A stretch of DNA of 64,000 nt from Planctomycetaceae bacterium. Lineage in GTDB: Bacteria; Planctomycetota; Planctomycetia; Pirellulales; Pirellulaceae. The notes under the pieces are model-generated. The model saw only the letters and a program-made list of their open reading frames with translations. It did no database searches and was not told the DNA's origin. Location of the stretch: NCBI GenBank assembly GCA_027487485.1, contig JAIYDN010000050.1, positions 1 to 64,000 on the forward strand, read 5' to 3'. Numbering within the stretch: position 1 is the stretch's first letter; each line of letters opens with the position of its first letter. Below are positions 52,559 through 62,242 of this stretch, one piece after another. A program made the position numbers and the translations under genes.

Positions 52559-55500
52559 ATGCCCAGAAAAGCAAAAGATGAAACAGGATTCTCGAAACCT
52601 GCTCGCACCCGAAGATTCAAGAAGCGATACTTGCTGCTTGGAGGTCTTGTCGGCCTAGTGTTGGCCGTGGGAATCGGTGTTCCTTTTGCGCTGCACAACC
52701 GAGAGTTCGTGGTTTCCACCATCAATCGGAATGCCGGGATTGCACCCATGCGAGTCGATCTCGAGGCCATCGAAGGTGGATGGCTTAGCCCGATCAAGGT
52801 GCATGGACTTCGCTTGATCGATGACAAAGGGGCCGAGTTGGTGAAGGTGGCAGAGATTGAGACCGAGCTGAACTTGGTGAGGCTTGCGACTAATTACATG
52901 AACCTTCGCACGATTACGATTCGTGGTGCCGAAGCCACGGTGGATGTTCAGCCCGGAACCACGAACATTGAAGAAGCGCTTCGCCCATTTCTGACCGTCG
53001 ATCCTAAAACTGCTGAGGAATCAGCTGCTGCTCCAGGTGCTGCATCCAGCCAATTACCGCTGGGAAGGATAAGAATTGCGGATGCGATCGTGCATGCTCG
53101 GGATAGTGTTGATCTCACGGCATGGGACTTGAAGGTTTCCGAAGCGGATGTTCCGTTTCCGACCTTGGAACAACCGGTTCCGCCAGTCACCTTAGTAGGT
53201 TTGGTTCAACAAACAGCAGCATTGCCAGGTGAAGTACTACTGGGTGGACAATTTACCATTCGGACTCAGCCGACCGATGGAGCTGCTGGAGCCAGCGGAG
53301 TGAATGGGCTTGTTCCCATGAAGATGAACATCGCAACCAATGGTTTGCCCATGCAATGGTTCAGTCTGGTGAAGCGACGAATGCCTGATATACCGATCGA
53401 GCGCTTGCTTGGTTTGGCGACGATCCAAGCGGACATTGAATTGAACAGCAACAACAACATCATCGCTCGTGTCCAGACGGCTCAGATCGATTCTTTGCGA
53501 ATCATTGCGCCTGAACTCGTAGGTTCGCGCGGCGCTGGCCTTCAGCAGATCAAGCTAAGCGGAAGTTTTCGATTGAACCAGGATCGGCTTCAAACCACCG
53601 ATGCCATCCTGCAGTGCGATGTCGGCGGCTTGGCAGCGAACGCAGATTTGCCATGGCCATTGGAAACCCCAACAGTAGCACAACCATGGTTGCGCGATGC
53701 GGATCTGAATGTGCAAGGGAATCTTGACCTGTCCAGACTCATTCAAGCCGCTCCCGACATGATCAAGATGCAGGACCAAGTTCAATTGCTTGCTGGCAAC
53801 GCGACAGTGACGGCTACACAAAAGAGATCGTCCGTGCCTTTGGCTGCAGCGGGTGCGACGCCTCCATCCAGCAATTACCGACTGACTTTGGGAGGCCTCA
53901 AAGCAAACGTCAATGGTACGAGCATGCAATGGGACCAAGCGCTCGCGGCTTCGGTGGATGTGGAGGCGAATTCGTTAGGCCAACCGAGTTTCAAGGCGGA
54001 TTGCACGGCGGAATTCTGTAAGATCGAGGGTTCGGGAGATCTTCAAGATGGACAGTTGTCTGGGCGATTCGACTTGGCCAAAATGGAGCAACGATTATCT
54101 CAATGGTTTGAGCTGCCCGTGGAAAGCTTGAGTGGCTCGGCGGATTGTCTCGTCAATTGGAAACAAGATGGTGGAAATCGGCTGACTGCTACAGGCAAGT
54201 TAACGACGACCCCAGTGAAAATTGTGAATCAATATGGTCAGTTGGATGAGCCCGCATGGGACGGTGATTTTTCTATCATCGCTCGTGTCGACCAAGGACG
54301 AATCATTCAAGTGGATCGATGTCAAGCAACATTCCAAGCGGCAGGTGAACTGCTATCGGCTCAAGTGATGGAGCCTATTTCGTTGATGTCCGCCACCTCA
54401 GGAATGGCGCAACTTCCGCCCGCTGGCATTCAATTGAAACTGGTTGGGGATTTAGGTGGTTGGCAACGGCGCGGGCAATTGTTTGCAGGGGTAGATCCTG
54501 GAGTGGTGCTTGGTGGAAAATGCGAACTCGACGCTCGTGGGGTTTTGGATCTGAGCCATATTGAAGTGACTCAGGCCAACTTTGTTACCGAACCATTCAT
54601 CGTCCGTAGCGGCGAAACGACCTTCCAAGAGCCTCGCATGGTCGGAAACTTCAATGGTCGTGTCGATTCCCAGAATGTCACTCGTTTGCAAGTGGATAAT
54701 CTTCTCGTCCAAGCAAGCTCGTTCGCGCTTCAGGCTCGTGACGAGGCGGTTGCAGATCGTGAATTGGCTCGAAAAGGAAACGCAGGCTATCGCATTGACC
54801 CAACGAAGTTGATGTCAGCGATACGTTTCGAATCGCCCACAGCAGCCAGCAATCCAATCTCGCTGGAAGGGGACGTGGTCGGCCAGATTGGCTGGGAAGT
54901 CGATCCCAAGAAATTGGTTTGGAAAATGGTCACCGATGCGAAAAATATTCGCGCGACTCAGGCGGTAGCCAATGGAGCTGCCACCCAGCTTGTCAGCACC
55001 GGCGGTGCCCGATCGACTGGGAACACGGGCAGCACGGTTCTTTGGGAAGAACCGCAAGCCAAAATGATCGTCGACGGAAGTTACGAAATCAGTTCTGGTA
55101 AGTTGGACGTTTCGAATTCGCAACTCCTAACCGAATGGATTGCGTACGGTGGTCAAACCGTGATGACCACTCAAGATCAGCAATCCAAGATCGTTTCCCG
55201 TGGCAGCATTACCTACGACGCAGCTCGAGTCGCACAGCGATTGAAACCGTGGACAGGCGACTACCTGGCCGTGAAGGGTCAAAAGACTCAGCCTCTCGAA
55301 GTAACTTGGACGTCAAGCACCAGCGGAAGTTGGGCTGATTCCCTGCAGGCCAAATCGCAGATCGGTTGGGACGAAGCGAATGTGGTTGGGATCGCAGTTG
55401 GATCGGCGGATGTTCCCTTGAAAATCGAAAACGGACGCTTTCTGTCACGGGCTGAGATACCAGTATCGCAAGGAGTTCTGCGATGGAACTTGGACGGGGA

Positions 55501-56389
55501 CATTGCCGGCAATCCAATCGTGATCACTCAAAGTCCCGAGAAGGTTATCGACAACGTTGCTATCACTCAGCAAATGTGTCAAGGATGGCTCAAGTATGTC
55601 GCCCCGTTGCTCGCAGATGTGACCAGTGTGAACGGCAACTTGAGTTTGCAAATCGACGAAGCGGCAATTGTACCTACCGATTGGAAACGTCAGACCGTGA
55701 AGGGCCAATTGATGGTGCACGGCGCAAACGTGGGGCCGGGACCGTTAGCCGATCAGCTTCTGATGTTGGTCAATCAAGTTCGGGCTCTTCGAAAAGGCGC
55801 AGGTGCAGCGGACGGTGGAGGGCAGCCTACAAGCTGGCTTCAATTGCCAGAGCAGAAAATCAACTTTGACGTCCAAGACGGTCGTGTTGCTCACCGAAAC
55901 ATGCAGATACAAGCAGGGGATGTTGTGATCAATACCTCGGGGTCCGTGGGGATTGATGGTCAATTGGAACTGATTGCCGCTGTCCCCATTTTGAAAGATT
56001 GGGTGGAGAAGACGCCATTGTTGCAATCCTTGGCCGGCCAGCAAATTCAAATTCCCGTTCGAGGAAACATTCAGCGTCCGCAGATGGACTTGAGCAGTTT
56101 CACGTCCCTTGGGCAGCAGTTGGCGACATCCGCGCTTCAAGGGGTGGCTCAGAAGCAAATCGATAAGGGGCTCAACAAACTTCTCGGGCCTCTATCGCAG
56201 CAGCTTGGTCCATTTCAACAAGGTATGCAGCAAATGCAGCAAGGGGTACAGCAGAACATGCCTCAGTTGCCAAACTTCCAAGGACTACCAATCCCAGGCT
56301 TTGGTGCTGGGGGCTTGTTTGGTGGCGGCCAGCCTCAACCTGTTCCGCCTCAACCAGCCCCTCCGCAACCGGGCCCAGTGCAACCGTAG
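52559..56389 (+). CDS. AsmA/TamB-like envelope protein
   Basis: A 1276-residue protein with a basic cytoplasmic start (RTRRFKKR), one membrane helix at about 24-45 (YLLLGGLVGLVLAVGIGVPF), and a very long region of repeated beta segments of AsmA type, with SPIKVHGLRLIDDKGAELVKV near the N-terminus and ISGSVGIDGQ-like strands near the end (NTSGSVGIDGQLELIAAVP). The last 80 residues are Gln/Pro/Gly rich low complexity. AsmA-like proteins are thought to bridge the inner and outer membranes for lipid transport. Stands alone on the plus strand. Confidence 0.75.
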   Translation: MPRKAKDETGFSKPARTRRFKKRYLLLGGLVGLVLAVGIGVPFALHNREFVVSTINRNAGIAPMRVDLEAIEGGWLSPIKVHGLRLIDDKGAELVKVAEIETELNLVRLATNYMNLRTITIRGAEATVDVQPGTTNIEEALRPFLTVDPKTAEESAAAPGAASSQLPLGRIRIADAIVHARDSVDLTAWDLKVSEADVPFPTLEQPVPPVTLVGLVQQTAALPGEVLLGGQFTIRTQPTDGAAGASGVNGLVPMKMNIATNGLPMQWFSLVKRRMPDIPIERLLGLATIQADIELNSNNNIIARVQTAQIDSLRIIAPELVGSRGAGLQQIKLSGSFRLNQDRLQTTDAILQCDVGGLAANADLPWPLETPTVAQPWLRDADLNVQGNLDLSRLIQAAPDMIKMQDQVQLLAGNATVTATQKRSSVPLAAAGATPPSSNYRLTLGGLKANVNGTSMQWDQALAASVDVEANSLGQPSFKADCTAEFCKIEGSGDLQDGQLSGRFDLAKMEQRLSQWFELPVESLSGSADCLVNWKQDGGNRLTATGKLTTTPVKIVNQYGQLDEPAWDGDFSIIARVDQGRIIQVDRCQATFQAAGELLSAQVMEPISLMSATSGMAQLPPAGIQLKLVGDLGGWQRRGQLFAGVDPGVVLGGKCELDARGVLDLSHIEVTQANFVTEPFIVRSGETTFQEPRMVGNFNGRVDSQNVTRLQVDNLLVQASSFALQARDEAVADRELARKGNAGYRIDPTKLMSAIRFESPTAASNPISLEGDVVGQIGWEVDPKKLVWKMVTDAKNIRATQAVANGAATQLVSTGGARSTGNTGSTVLWEEPQAKMIVDGSYEISSGKLDVSNSQLLTEWIAYGGQTVMTTQDQQSKIVSRGSITYDAARVAQRLKPWTGDYLAVKGQKTQPLEVTWTSSTSGSWADSLQAKSQIGWDEANVVGIAVGSADVPLKIENGRFLSRAEIPVSQGVLRWNLDGDIAGNPIVITQSPEKVIDNVAITQQMCQGWLKYVAPLLADVTSVNGNLSLQIDEAAIVPTDWKRQTVKGQLMVHGANVGPGPLADQLLMLVNQVRALRKGAGAADGGGQPTSWLQLPEQKINFDVQDGRVAHRNMQIQAGDVVINTSGSVGIDGQLELIAAVPILKDWVEKTPLLQSLAGQQIQIPVRGNIQRPQMDLSSFTSLGQQLATSALQGVAQKQIDKGLNKLLGPLSQQLGPFQQGMQQMQQGVQQNMPQLPNFQGLPIPGFGAGGLFGGGQPQPVPPQPAPPQPGPVQP

Positions 56390-56458
56390 TACCCTATGGT
56401 TGCTCTTGATTCGTGCATCTTCAGACTCAACGGCTAGGTTTCTTGCCTGCCGTTCGCT

Positions 56459-57670
56459 TTAGGTCAGCTCAGCAGAATTTGCAGTTGTCGTCGCCGATGT
56501 GCTCGCCGAAGTAGTCGCAGTTGCGATCGTGGGGGATTGCCACCATGATTTCACTTCCGATGCCGCGAGATACGTTGCGACTCGCAGTTTGGAGAGCCAG
56601 CGGCGCGAGGGGACCACCCAGCGTTGCTGCATGGACGGTATTGCACCTAATCGCCCTTTGTACTCTTCATCGCCGCGAAGAAAATCGATCGAGTCGCATT
56701 GGAGCGAGATCGCATGCCGAATACAGCCATAGAGTAGCTGCCAGCCTGGTTTGGAATCGGCAAATTCGGGATTCATGCCTGTTAAGTAGACGCTCAGTGA
56801 ATTGCGATCACGAAAGCAAATTGCCCCGGCAGCGGTTTGGCCGCTGATTTGGAGGGTGGCCATGTGAACTCGATTGCCCAAAGACAAATCGAGATCGGCT
56901 GACGTGTCTGGATGTAAAGTGCATGGGTCATCCCATAAGGCTGCGGTGGCTTTTTCCAGAAAGGTCGTGAACTTCTTTTCGGTGAAGCACCCGTCAATGC
57001 CTCGTTCCTTCCATCGCAATTGATGAATACGAGATATTTGCGGTAATAGAAGCTGGGCTTCATCAAGCGATTCGGCGACATGAAATTGGCTTCGGCCGGA
57101 AGCAAATTCCGCGGAAGCGTTCTTGAGGATTTTTCGAGCTCGTTTCGAGAGCCGTGAAAAGTAGGATTCCATCCCCCCCTCGAGCGATGCTTTCCAGCAA
57201 TAAGGGCTCGGTCGATAGGTGATGATGCCCTGAGTTTTCGTGCACAGTGTCTGGCCAAAGCGCTGCATGACGCGATCGGTGCTGCGAATACCATCGAGAT
57301 TTAAATTGTCCCATGGCCTGCACTCGGAGGAGTTCGTTAACCAGTTTGCAAATGCGTCAGCCGTCGCCATCCCGTAGCCTCGCTCGCACAGGATTCCTTG
57401 GTCATCGGAACACACCTTGCCACTCCCCATGAAGACAAGAGTGGAACCGGTAAGGAGATTCTTGGTCTCTGCCAAAAGCATTATACCGCGAACTTGGTTG
57501 TCTTCGGATCGAGCTACGAGAACGCACAGACGATACGATTCCTGATAGGCTTCCCACCATGACAACAGCCAGCTAGGTCGACGCATTGTCATTCCCATCG
57601 ACAAACGATTCCAATCGTTCTTGATCGAATCAAGGGAACTAGGCTCGCGAATGCATTCAACTCGTAACAT
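56459..57670 (-). CDS. CelD/BcsL-like GNAT acyltransferase
   Basis: A 403-residue protein with two GNAT-like halves: an N-terminal part with LSWWEAYQESYRLCVLVA and a C-terminal part with the RKILKNASAEFASG region and AAGAICFRDRNSLSVYLTGMNPEFADSKPG, then DFLRGDEEYKGRL. The pattern RARK...YKxRxG is that of Acetyltransf_6/CelD-like enzymes associated with exopolysaccharide or cell-surface glycan acylation. The Ala/Thr/Ser tail is low complexity. It is the last gene of a leftward cluster with an MBOAT protein and its partner. Confidence 0.8.
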   Translation of the reverse strand: MLRVECIREPSSLDSIKNDWNRLSMGMTMRRPSWLLSWWEAYQESYRLCVLVARSEDNQVRGIMLLAETKNLLTGSTLVFMGSGKVCSDDQGILCERGYGMATADAFANWLTNSSECRPWDNLNLDGIRSTDRVMQRFGQTLCTKTQGIITYRPSPYCWKASLEGGMESYFSRLSKRARKILKNASAEFASGRSQFHVAESLDEAQLLLPQISRIHQLRWKERGIDGCFTEKKFTTFLEKATAALWDDPCTLHPDTSADLDLSLGNRVHMATLQISGQTAAGAICFRDRNSLSVYLTGMNPEFADSKPGWQLLYGCIRHAISLQCDSIDFLRGDEEYKGRLGAIPSMQQRWVVPSRRWLSKLRVATYLAASEVKSWWQSPTIATATTSASTSATTTANSAELT

Positions 57671-57679
57671 TCAGATTCA

Positions 57680-59080
57680 CTAAAACTGGAAGTAAAGAAA
57701 CGGACTCTCGGCATCAAATCGCATGACACAAAGGACGAAAACGAGACTCAAGACGATCGCTGTGCCAAGCGAAAACTTTGGCCGGTAGTTCCATGTGTTG
57801 GGTGCAAACCAACAGAACAGGGAAGCGAGAACGGTTGTAACAACCCCGAGGGTCGCCAGTGTGCCTACGGAGAAATCCCGTTCGATGCCATTCAATCCGA
57901 AGATGGCTCGATACCATTGCATTGCCATGTTGAGATCCGTCGATCGAAACAGAACCCAACCCAGTATCACGCATAAAAAGGTGAGAGCAATCGCAATCGG
58001 CTTTGGAAATGCGATCCCGATATGTTCGCGATACAGTCCGTTCAGGACCAAAAGGCATCCATGCAACAAACCCCAAAGGATAAACGTCCAGCCGGCGCCG
58101 TGCCAGAAGCCCCCCAAAAACATGACGACGATCAGGTTGCGGTACGAAATGAACTTTCCGAATCGATTGCCCCCTAAAGGAATGTACAGATAATCCCGAA
58201 GGAAAGAGGACAAGGTCATATGCCATCGGCGCCAGAAATTCTGAATGCTTGTTGCTTGGTACGGCGAATCAAAGTTCTGTGGAAACGAGAATCCAAGCAT
58301 CATTCCCAAACCAATCGCCATGTTGCTGTAACCAGCAAAGTCAAAATAGAGTTGCATGCTGTAGGCGAGTAAAGCCGCCCACCCCGTAACGAACTGAAGC
58401 GTTTCTGGGGTGGCAAGCAGAGGGGTTGCTACCTTGGCCACGGAGTCGGCGATGAGAATTTTTTGACTCATTCCTACGACGAAGAACCAAAGACCTTGGC
58501 ATTGCTGATTCCAGTCGGGCGATTGGCCGAGTTCCTGCATTTGGTTTTCCACGTCACTGTAGCGAACGATGGGACCAGCAATAAGCTGCGGGAACATCGA
58601 AACGTAAGCTGCGAAATGCAGGAAGCTACGCGCAGGCTTCACTTGGCCACGGTAAAGATCGATCGAATAAGTAAGCGTCTGGAATGTGTAAAAGCTGATT
58701 CCGACTGGGAGGATGATTTCAGGCACATTCATCAGGGTCCCAAATCGTAAGGCATCCAAAAGTTGGTTCATCGATTCTGCAAAGAACCCGCAATATTTGA
58801 AGTAGGCGAGCATCCCTAGATTGCTTACTAGGGAGAGGCTCAAAAGCCAACGTTTCGCGTTTGTCGTTCGAGATCGATCTATGCCGATCCCAACGTAGTA
58901 GTCCACCAAAGTAGACGCTAACAAAAGGAGCGTGAATTCCCAGTGCCACCAGCCGTAGAATACGTAACTGCTTACTACCAAGAAGCCAAGTCGCATTTGC
59001 GGCCAACGCGCAAGCAACCACCAAGCAGCAAGAACCACCGGCAGAAATAGCAGGATAAACACGTAGCTATTGAATAGCAT
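57680..59080 (-). CDS. MBOAT-family O-acyltransferase (AlgI-like)
   Basis: A 466-residue protein with 10-12 membrane segments and the MBOAT signatures YSDVENQ after LIAGPIVR, the QNFWRRWHMTLSSFLRDYLYIPLGGNR block, and the catalytic His in FLGGFWHGAGWTF. AlgI/DltB-type enzymes move an acyl group across the inner membrane to a partner that acylates a surface polysaccharide. The neighbouring gene 59067-60275 encodes a likely partner; the genes overlap by 14 bases. Confidence 0.92.
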   Translation of the reverse strand: MLFNSYVFILLFLPVVLAAWWLLARWPQMRLGFLVVSSYVFYGWWHWEFTLLLLASTLVDYYVGIGIDRSRTTNAKRWLLSLSLVSNLGMLAYFKYCGFFAESMNQLLDALRFGTLMNVPEIILPVGISFYTFQTLTYSIDLYRGQVKPARSFLHFAAYVSMFPQLIAGPIVRYSDVENQMQELGQSPDWNQQCQGLWFFVVGMSQKILIADSVAKVATPLLATPETLQFVTGWAALLAYSMQLYFDFAGYSNMAIGLGMMLGFSFPQNFDSPYQATSIQNFWRRWHMTLSSFLRDYLYIPLGGNRFGKFISYRNLIVVMFLGGFWHGAGWTFILWGLLHGCLLVLNGLYREHIGIAFPKPIAIALTFLCVILGWVLFRSTDLNMAMQWYRAIFGLNGIERDFSVGTLATLGVVTTVLASLFCWFAPNTWNYRPKFSLGTAIVLSLVFVLCVMRFDAESPFLYFQF

Positions 59081-60275
59081 ATTGTGCCTCCGATGATTTC
59101 GGGAAAAGGCGATCGATCATTAATCGCGTGTTGGGTTCCAAAGGATGGATACCGTCAACGAACTCATTGGGATCGCCACCAAATGTGTCTAAGGAGCTCA
59201 GGTCCACAAACCGAGCCTGATGTTCGTCAGCAATTCTTTGAAGAGCTGTTTTGGCTTCGTGCTCGAAGTGCTCCAATTCGGTTTTGCAAGAGAGTGTTTT
59301 TCGAAGGTGCGGGTGATGAACGGTCAGAAACAACGTTACTTGACAGCCTTGTTGTTCGCACTGCGAGACGACCTCCTGCAAGTATCCAAGCCGTCTTGAT
59401 GAAAGCCTGGTCATACTACCTAGAACGGTCATCAGTTCCTTTCGGTCGTGTTGAATGGCTTTTTCAAAGTCATATTTCCCTTTCAACCGTTCGCCCTGGC
59501 GTTGCAGATATTGGATCACTCCATCCGGATCGTAGACTTCCGACGGGGTAGCCGCATCGTCGGAAGTAGGAGAGATGATGGATCTCTTGATCGACTTGAG
59601 GCTTGATACGAATTGTTGATAGCTGAACAACTGGCTCACGCGATCGTATTCTTCTGTCCAGGGTAGTTTGCTTCGAATGCAGGAATAAAGCTTCGGTTCT
59701 GCGATCAGTCGAGCGTCGCTAGGCACTACATCGTTAAGGGATGCGACATCCACCCCGATCAGAACTGATTTAGGAAAGTGTCCCGTGGAGTTTTTGTAGA
59801 GCTGTACGATCGCTAAGAAGTCCTCGGGACGCCCGTGATTAACTCCGAAATTGAAGTAGCGAAGGTTGGTTCGGGCATGAAGGTAGCTTGGTTCGAATTT
59901 CATCGTCCGCGAGGAGCCTAAGATCAGGCCTTCGGTTGTCGAACATTGCAGTTCGAACAAGGCTACTTTTTCGCTTCGGGAATCTTGAACTAAGGGAGCA
60001 AATAGATGCGATGAGTATTGGCGGTACGGGTTTACCAACCAGTTCAATGCAGCCACGCAAAGCAAGCACAGCAATGCGATGGATACGACCGTAATCGCAA
60101 AGGTTTTTGGTTGCAGGGGCGTTTGGAAACGGCACCAAAGAGCGTGCGCGAAGCAAGTACGGTCGGCAAGCATATTGCAAATGCGTATCGGAGCAGACGC
60201 GGCATTCTCGGGAGGCATGGTGCAGCAAAGTCGGTTGGTGCAATTTGCCAAACATTCTGGCATTGGGAGGCGCAC
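59067..60275 (-). CDS. SGNH-like acyl-transfer partner of the MBOAT protein
   Basis: A 402-residue protein. The start is uncertain: MLADRTCFAH at 60173 is an alternative that omits a Cys/Pro-rich stretch. One membrane segment (TFAITVVSIALLCLLCVAAL) is followed by an extracytoplasmic domain. GLILGSSRTMKF resembles the catalytic Ser block of SGNH hydrolases, and FVDGIHPL near the end the Asp-x-x-His block, as in AlgJ/AlgX. It would receive acyl groups from the MBOAT protein and transfer them to a glycan. Its stop lies inside the MBOAT gene start. Confidence 0.8.
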   Translation of the reverse strand: MRLPMPECLANCTNRLCCTMPPENAASAPIRICNMLADRTCFAHALWCRFQTPLQPKTFAITVVSIALLCLLCVAALNWLVNPYRQYSSHLFAPLVQDSRSEKVALFELQCSTTEGLILGSSRTMKFEPSYLHARTNLRYFNFGVNHGRPEDFLAIVQLYKNSTGHFPKSVLIGVDVASLNDVVPSDARLIAEPKLYSCIRSKLPWTEEYDRVSQLFSYQQFVSSLKSIKRSIISPTSDDAATPSEVYDPDGVIQYLQRQGERLKGKYDFEKAIQHDRKELMTVLGSMTRLSSRRLGYLQEVVSQCEQQGCQVTLFLTVHHPHLRKTLSCKTELEHFEHEAKTALQRIADEHQARFVDLSSLDTFGGDPNEFVDGIHPLEPNTRLMIDRLFPKSSEAQYAIQ

Positions 60276-60417
60276 GACCGCGAACCCGAAAGTAGCGTAG
60301 GTCGCTCCAATGCACCCGCATCGATTCCGGGCGGAATTTGCGCTACCAGCATCCTATCCGGGTGCGCATTCGATACGATCGTTGCAAGCGTTGCAGAACC
60401 GAGGGGGCTCGGGCAAC

Positions 60418-62052
60418 CTAATTGGTCTCGGGCAGCAGGAAGGAGTTGGCCGCGAGACGTTCAACAATCTGCCTTGCTGCATGCCGATGGAGTTCTTTCC
60501 CCTTAAGATTTTTGTTCTCGTCTGTAAGAACCAAGTCGATAGCTCCCGATCGCACCAGCAGTTCCATTTCGTTCGCGAGAGACTCCATATCGCGAGTTCC
60601 GTCGAGCATGGGAAGCACCAGGCGGTCCTCGCCGCTGATTCGAACGACATTGTGGTTTTGGTTGGTGACAAGGTCCCCGGCTCGAGCTTGGCTTCTTGCC
60701 CAAGCCGTTGTCTTGGGCTTTTGAAATCCACTGCTCTTCATACGGTCATCCAAAAATCGAAACTGAATCCAACCAGATAAAGACCATTGGATCATGGACG
60801 CGGCAAGTTGTTTCAATTCAATTTTGGAAGGCATGGATTCCTTTTCCAATTGATCTTCGATTTGCCGGTGCAGATCGGCGATTGGTAACGAACACGGGTA
60901 CACTTGATCCAGAAATTCCGCAGCGAGTTGCGTCGAGCGTTCGGAAGTGGTAAGAACTCGGCCTGATGCGAGCTTGTAGCACTTCTGTGTGCTGTCCGCG
61001 GTTGAATTCGGATTTTCAGAAGGTACTGTCTCTTTGAAACTGCCTGAAAAGCGAGCAGAAGCTAACAGATCGGCCGAAACGTTTCGGTCGATTTTTGCAT
61101 CGGAGTGAACCAAGAGGCTCTCGCGAAATGTCCGGTTGTTGATACAGTCCATGTAGTGACTGCGAAGAACCAGATCGTTTACCTTTTCGAGTTTGGCTTT
61201 GGCTTTCTCGTTGAGGTTGCCAATCCAATTGGATGGAAGATCGGACTCGCCAAGAAACTGTAGTGAGTGCTTTTGAGCTTCGGAAACAAACTCTTTGAAG
61301 TAGTACGCTTTGTTGAAAGCTTCGAGGTACTCATGATAAACGTACTGATCGGGGTGCTTGTCAAAGGCAACGGCTTCGCTTCGGTAGAAAGCCGCGTGCA
61401 TAGAATTGCTCCCTTCGTTGGCTTCGGCGAGAAATTTCAAAAGGGTCCGAGCCTGACTTGTTTTGGCTTGTGGATCTTCGAGTCCTTCGACATGCTGAAG
61501 CATCATACTTCGCAACATGCCACGAAAGTGCCAGCCGGGCAGTGTGTTGTAGCTGATGAAGGCAACCCCACGTTCCGATAGATTGGCTGACGAGACATGG
61601 AGGATCGCGTCACGAACAAAATCAGGGACCCAGGAGAAAACGCCGTGGCAAATGACGTAATCGAATTTGCCAAGATCGGCGTTGATGTCCGTAATGCTAG
61701 CGTGTCGAATTTCGAGATTTTTGAGGCCAATGTAATTTGCGGCAGAGATAGCGTTATCGCATTGAACTTTAGAGAGTTCCACCCCCACGAAAGAGGCTTT
61801 TGGGAAACGGTTAGCTAGCGGAATGAGGTTCCCGCCACCGGCGCATCCGAGCTCAAGAACTCGGGCGCTTTCTGGAAGGACAGGATCGAGTCCAAAGAGC
61901 CGGGCGACATTGAACATTCGATCCGGATGGCTTGCCGGAACTGGAAAGCTGCAATAGGGGATAGCGTCGTACGATGCTTCTGTGACGGATTTGGTGCTTG
62001 CGTTAGCGAGTGTAGACGACGCTGCCGGGCTAGATTGAGGGATGGTACTCAT
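60418..62052 (-). CDS. Class I SAM methyltransferase with regulatory domain
   Basis: A 544-residue protein. SAM motif I is VLELGCAGGGNLIPLA at about 65-80, with an acidic residue closing the next strand (VGVELSK) and the FDYVICHGVFSW motif after it. A central region of about 80 residues and a C-terminal region of about 200 residues match the methyltransferase regulatory type found in proteobacteria and planctomycetes (SYNTLPGWHFRGMLRSMM is a signature). The acceptor substrate is unknown. It stands upstream of the acylation genes with a 140-base gap. Confidence 0.85.
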   Translation of the reverse strand: MSTIPQSSPAASSTLANASTKSVTEASYDAIPYCSFPVPASHPDRMFNVARLFGLDPVLPESARVLELGCAGGGNLIPLANRFPKASFVGVELSKVQCDNAISAANYIGLKNLEIRHASITDINADLGKFDYVICHGVFSWVPDFVRDAILHVSSANLSERGVAFISYNTLPGWHFRGMLRSMMLQHVEGLEDPQAKTSQARTLLKFLAEANEGSNSMHAAFYRSEAVAFDKHPDQYVYHEYLEAFNKAYYFKEFVSEAQKHSLQFLGESDLPSNWIGNLNEKAKAKLEKVNDLVLRSHYMDCINNRTFRESLLVHSDAKIDRNVSADLLASARFSGSFKETVPSENPNSTADSTQKCYKLASGRVLTTSERSTQLAAEFLDQVYPCSLPIADLHRQIEDQLEKESMPSKIELKQLAASMIQWSLSGWIQFRFLDDRMKSSGFQKPKTTAWARSQARAGDLVTNQNHNVVRISGEDRLVLPMLDGTRDMESLANEMELLVRSGAIDLVLTDENKNLKGKELHRHAARQIVERLAANSFLLPETN

Positions 62053-62242
62053 GACTGCCTATTGGTTACCTCCATTGGAATGACAATGCTTTCACGCGTC
62101 AGGAGGGTATCAAAAGCGAGTCGTTCGAGTCTACGTCGGAAAAATCCGTGAACGAAGCCCCAACCCGCCCTAATCGGTGCCACCCACCTACTTGCAGTAG
62201 TTGGAGTTGTTTGTTATTATCCGAGTATTAGGAGATACACTT

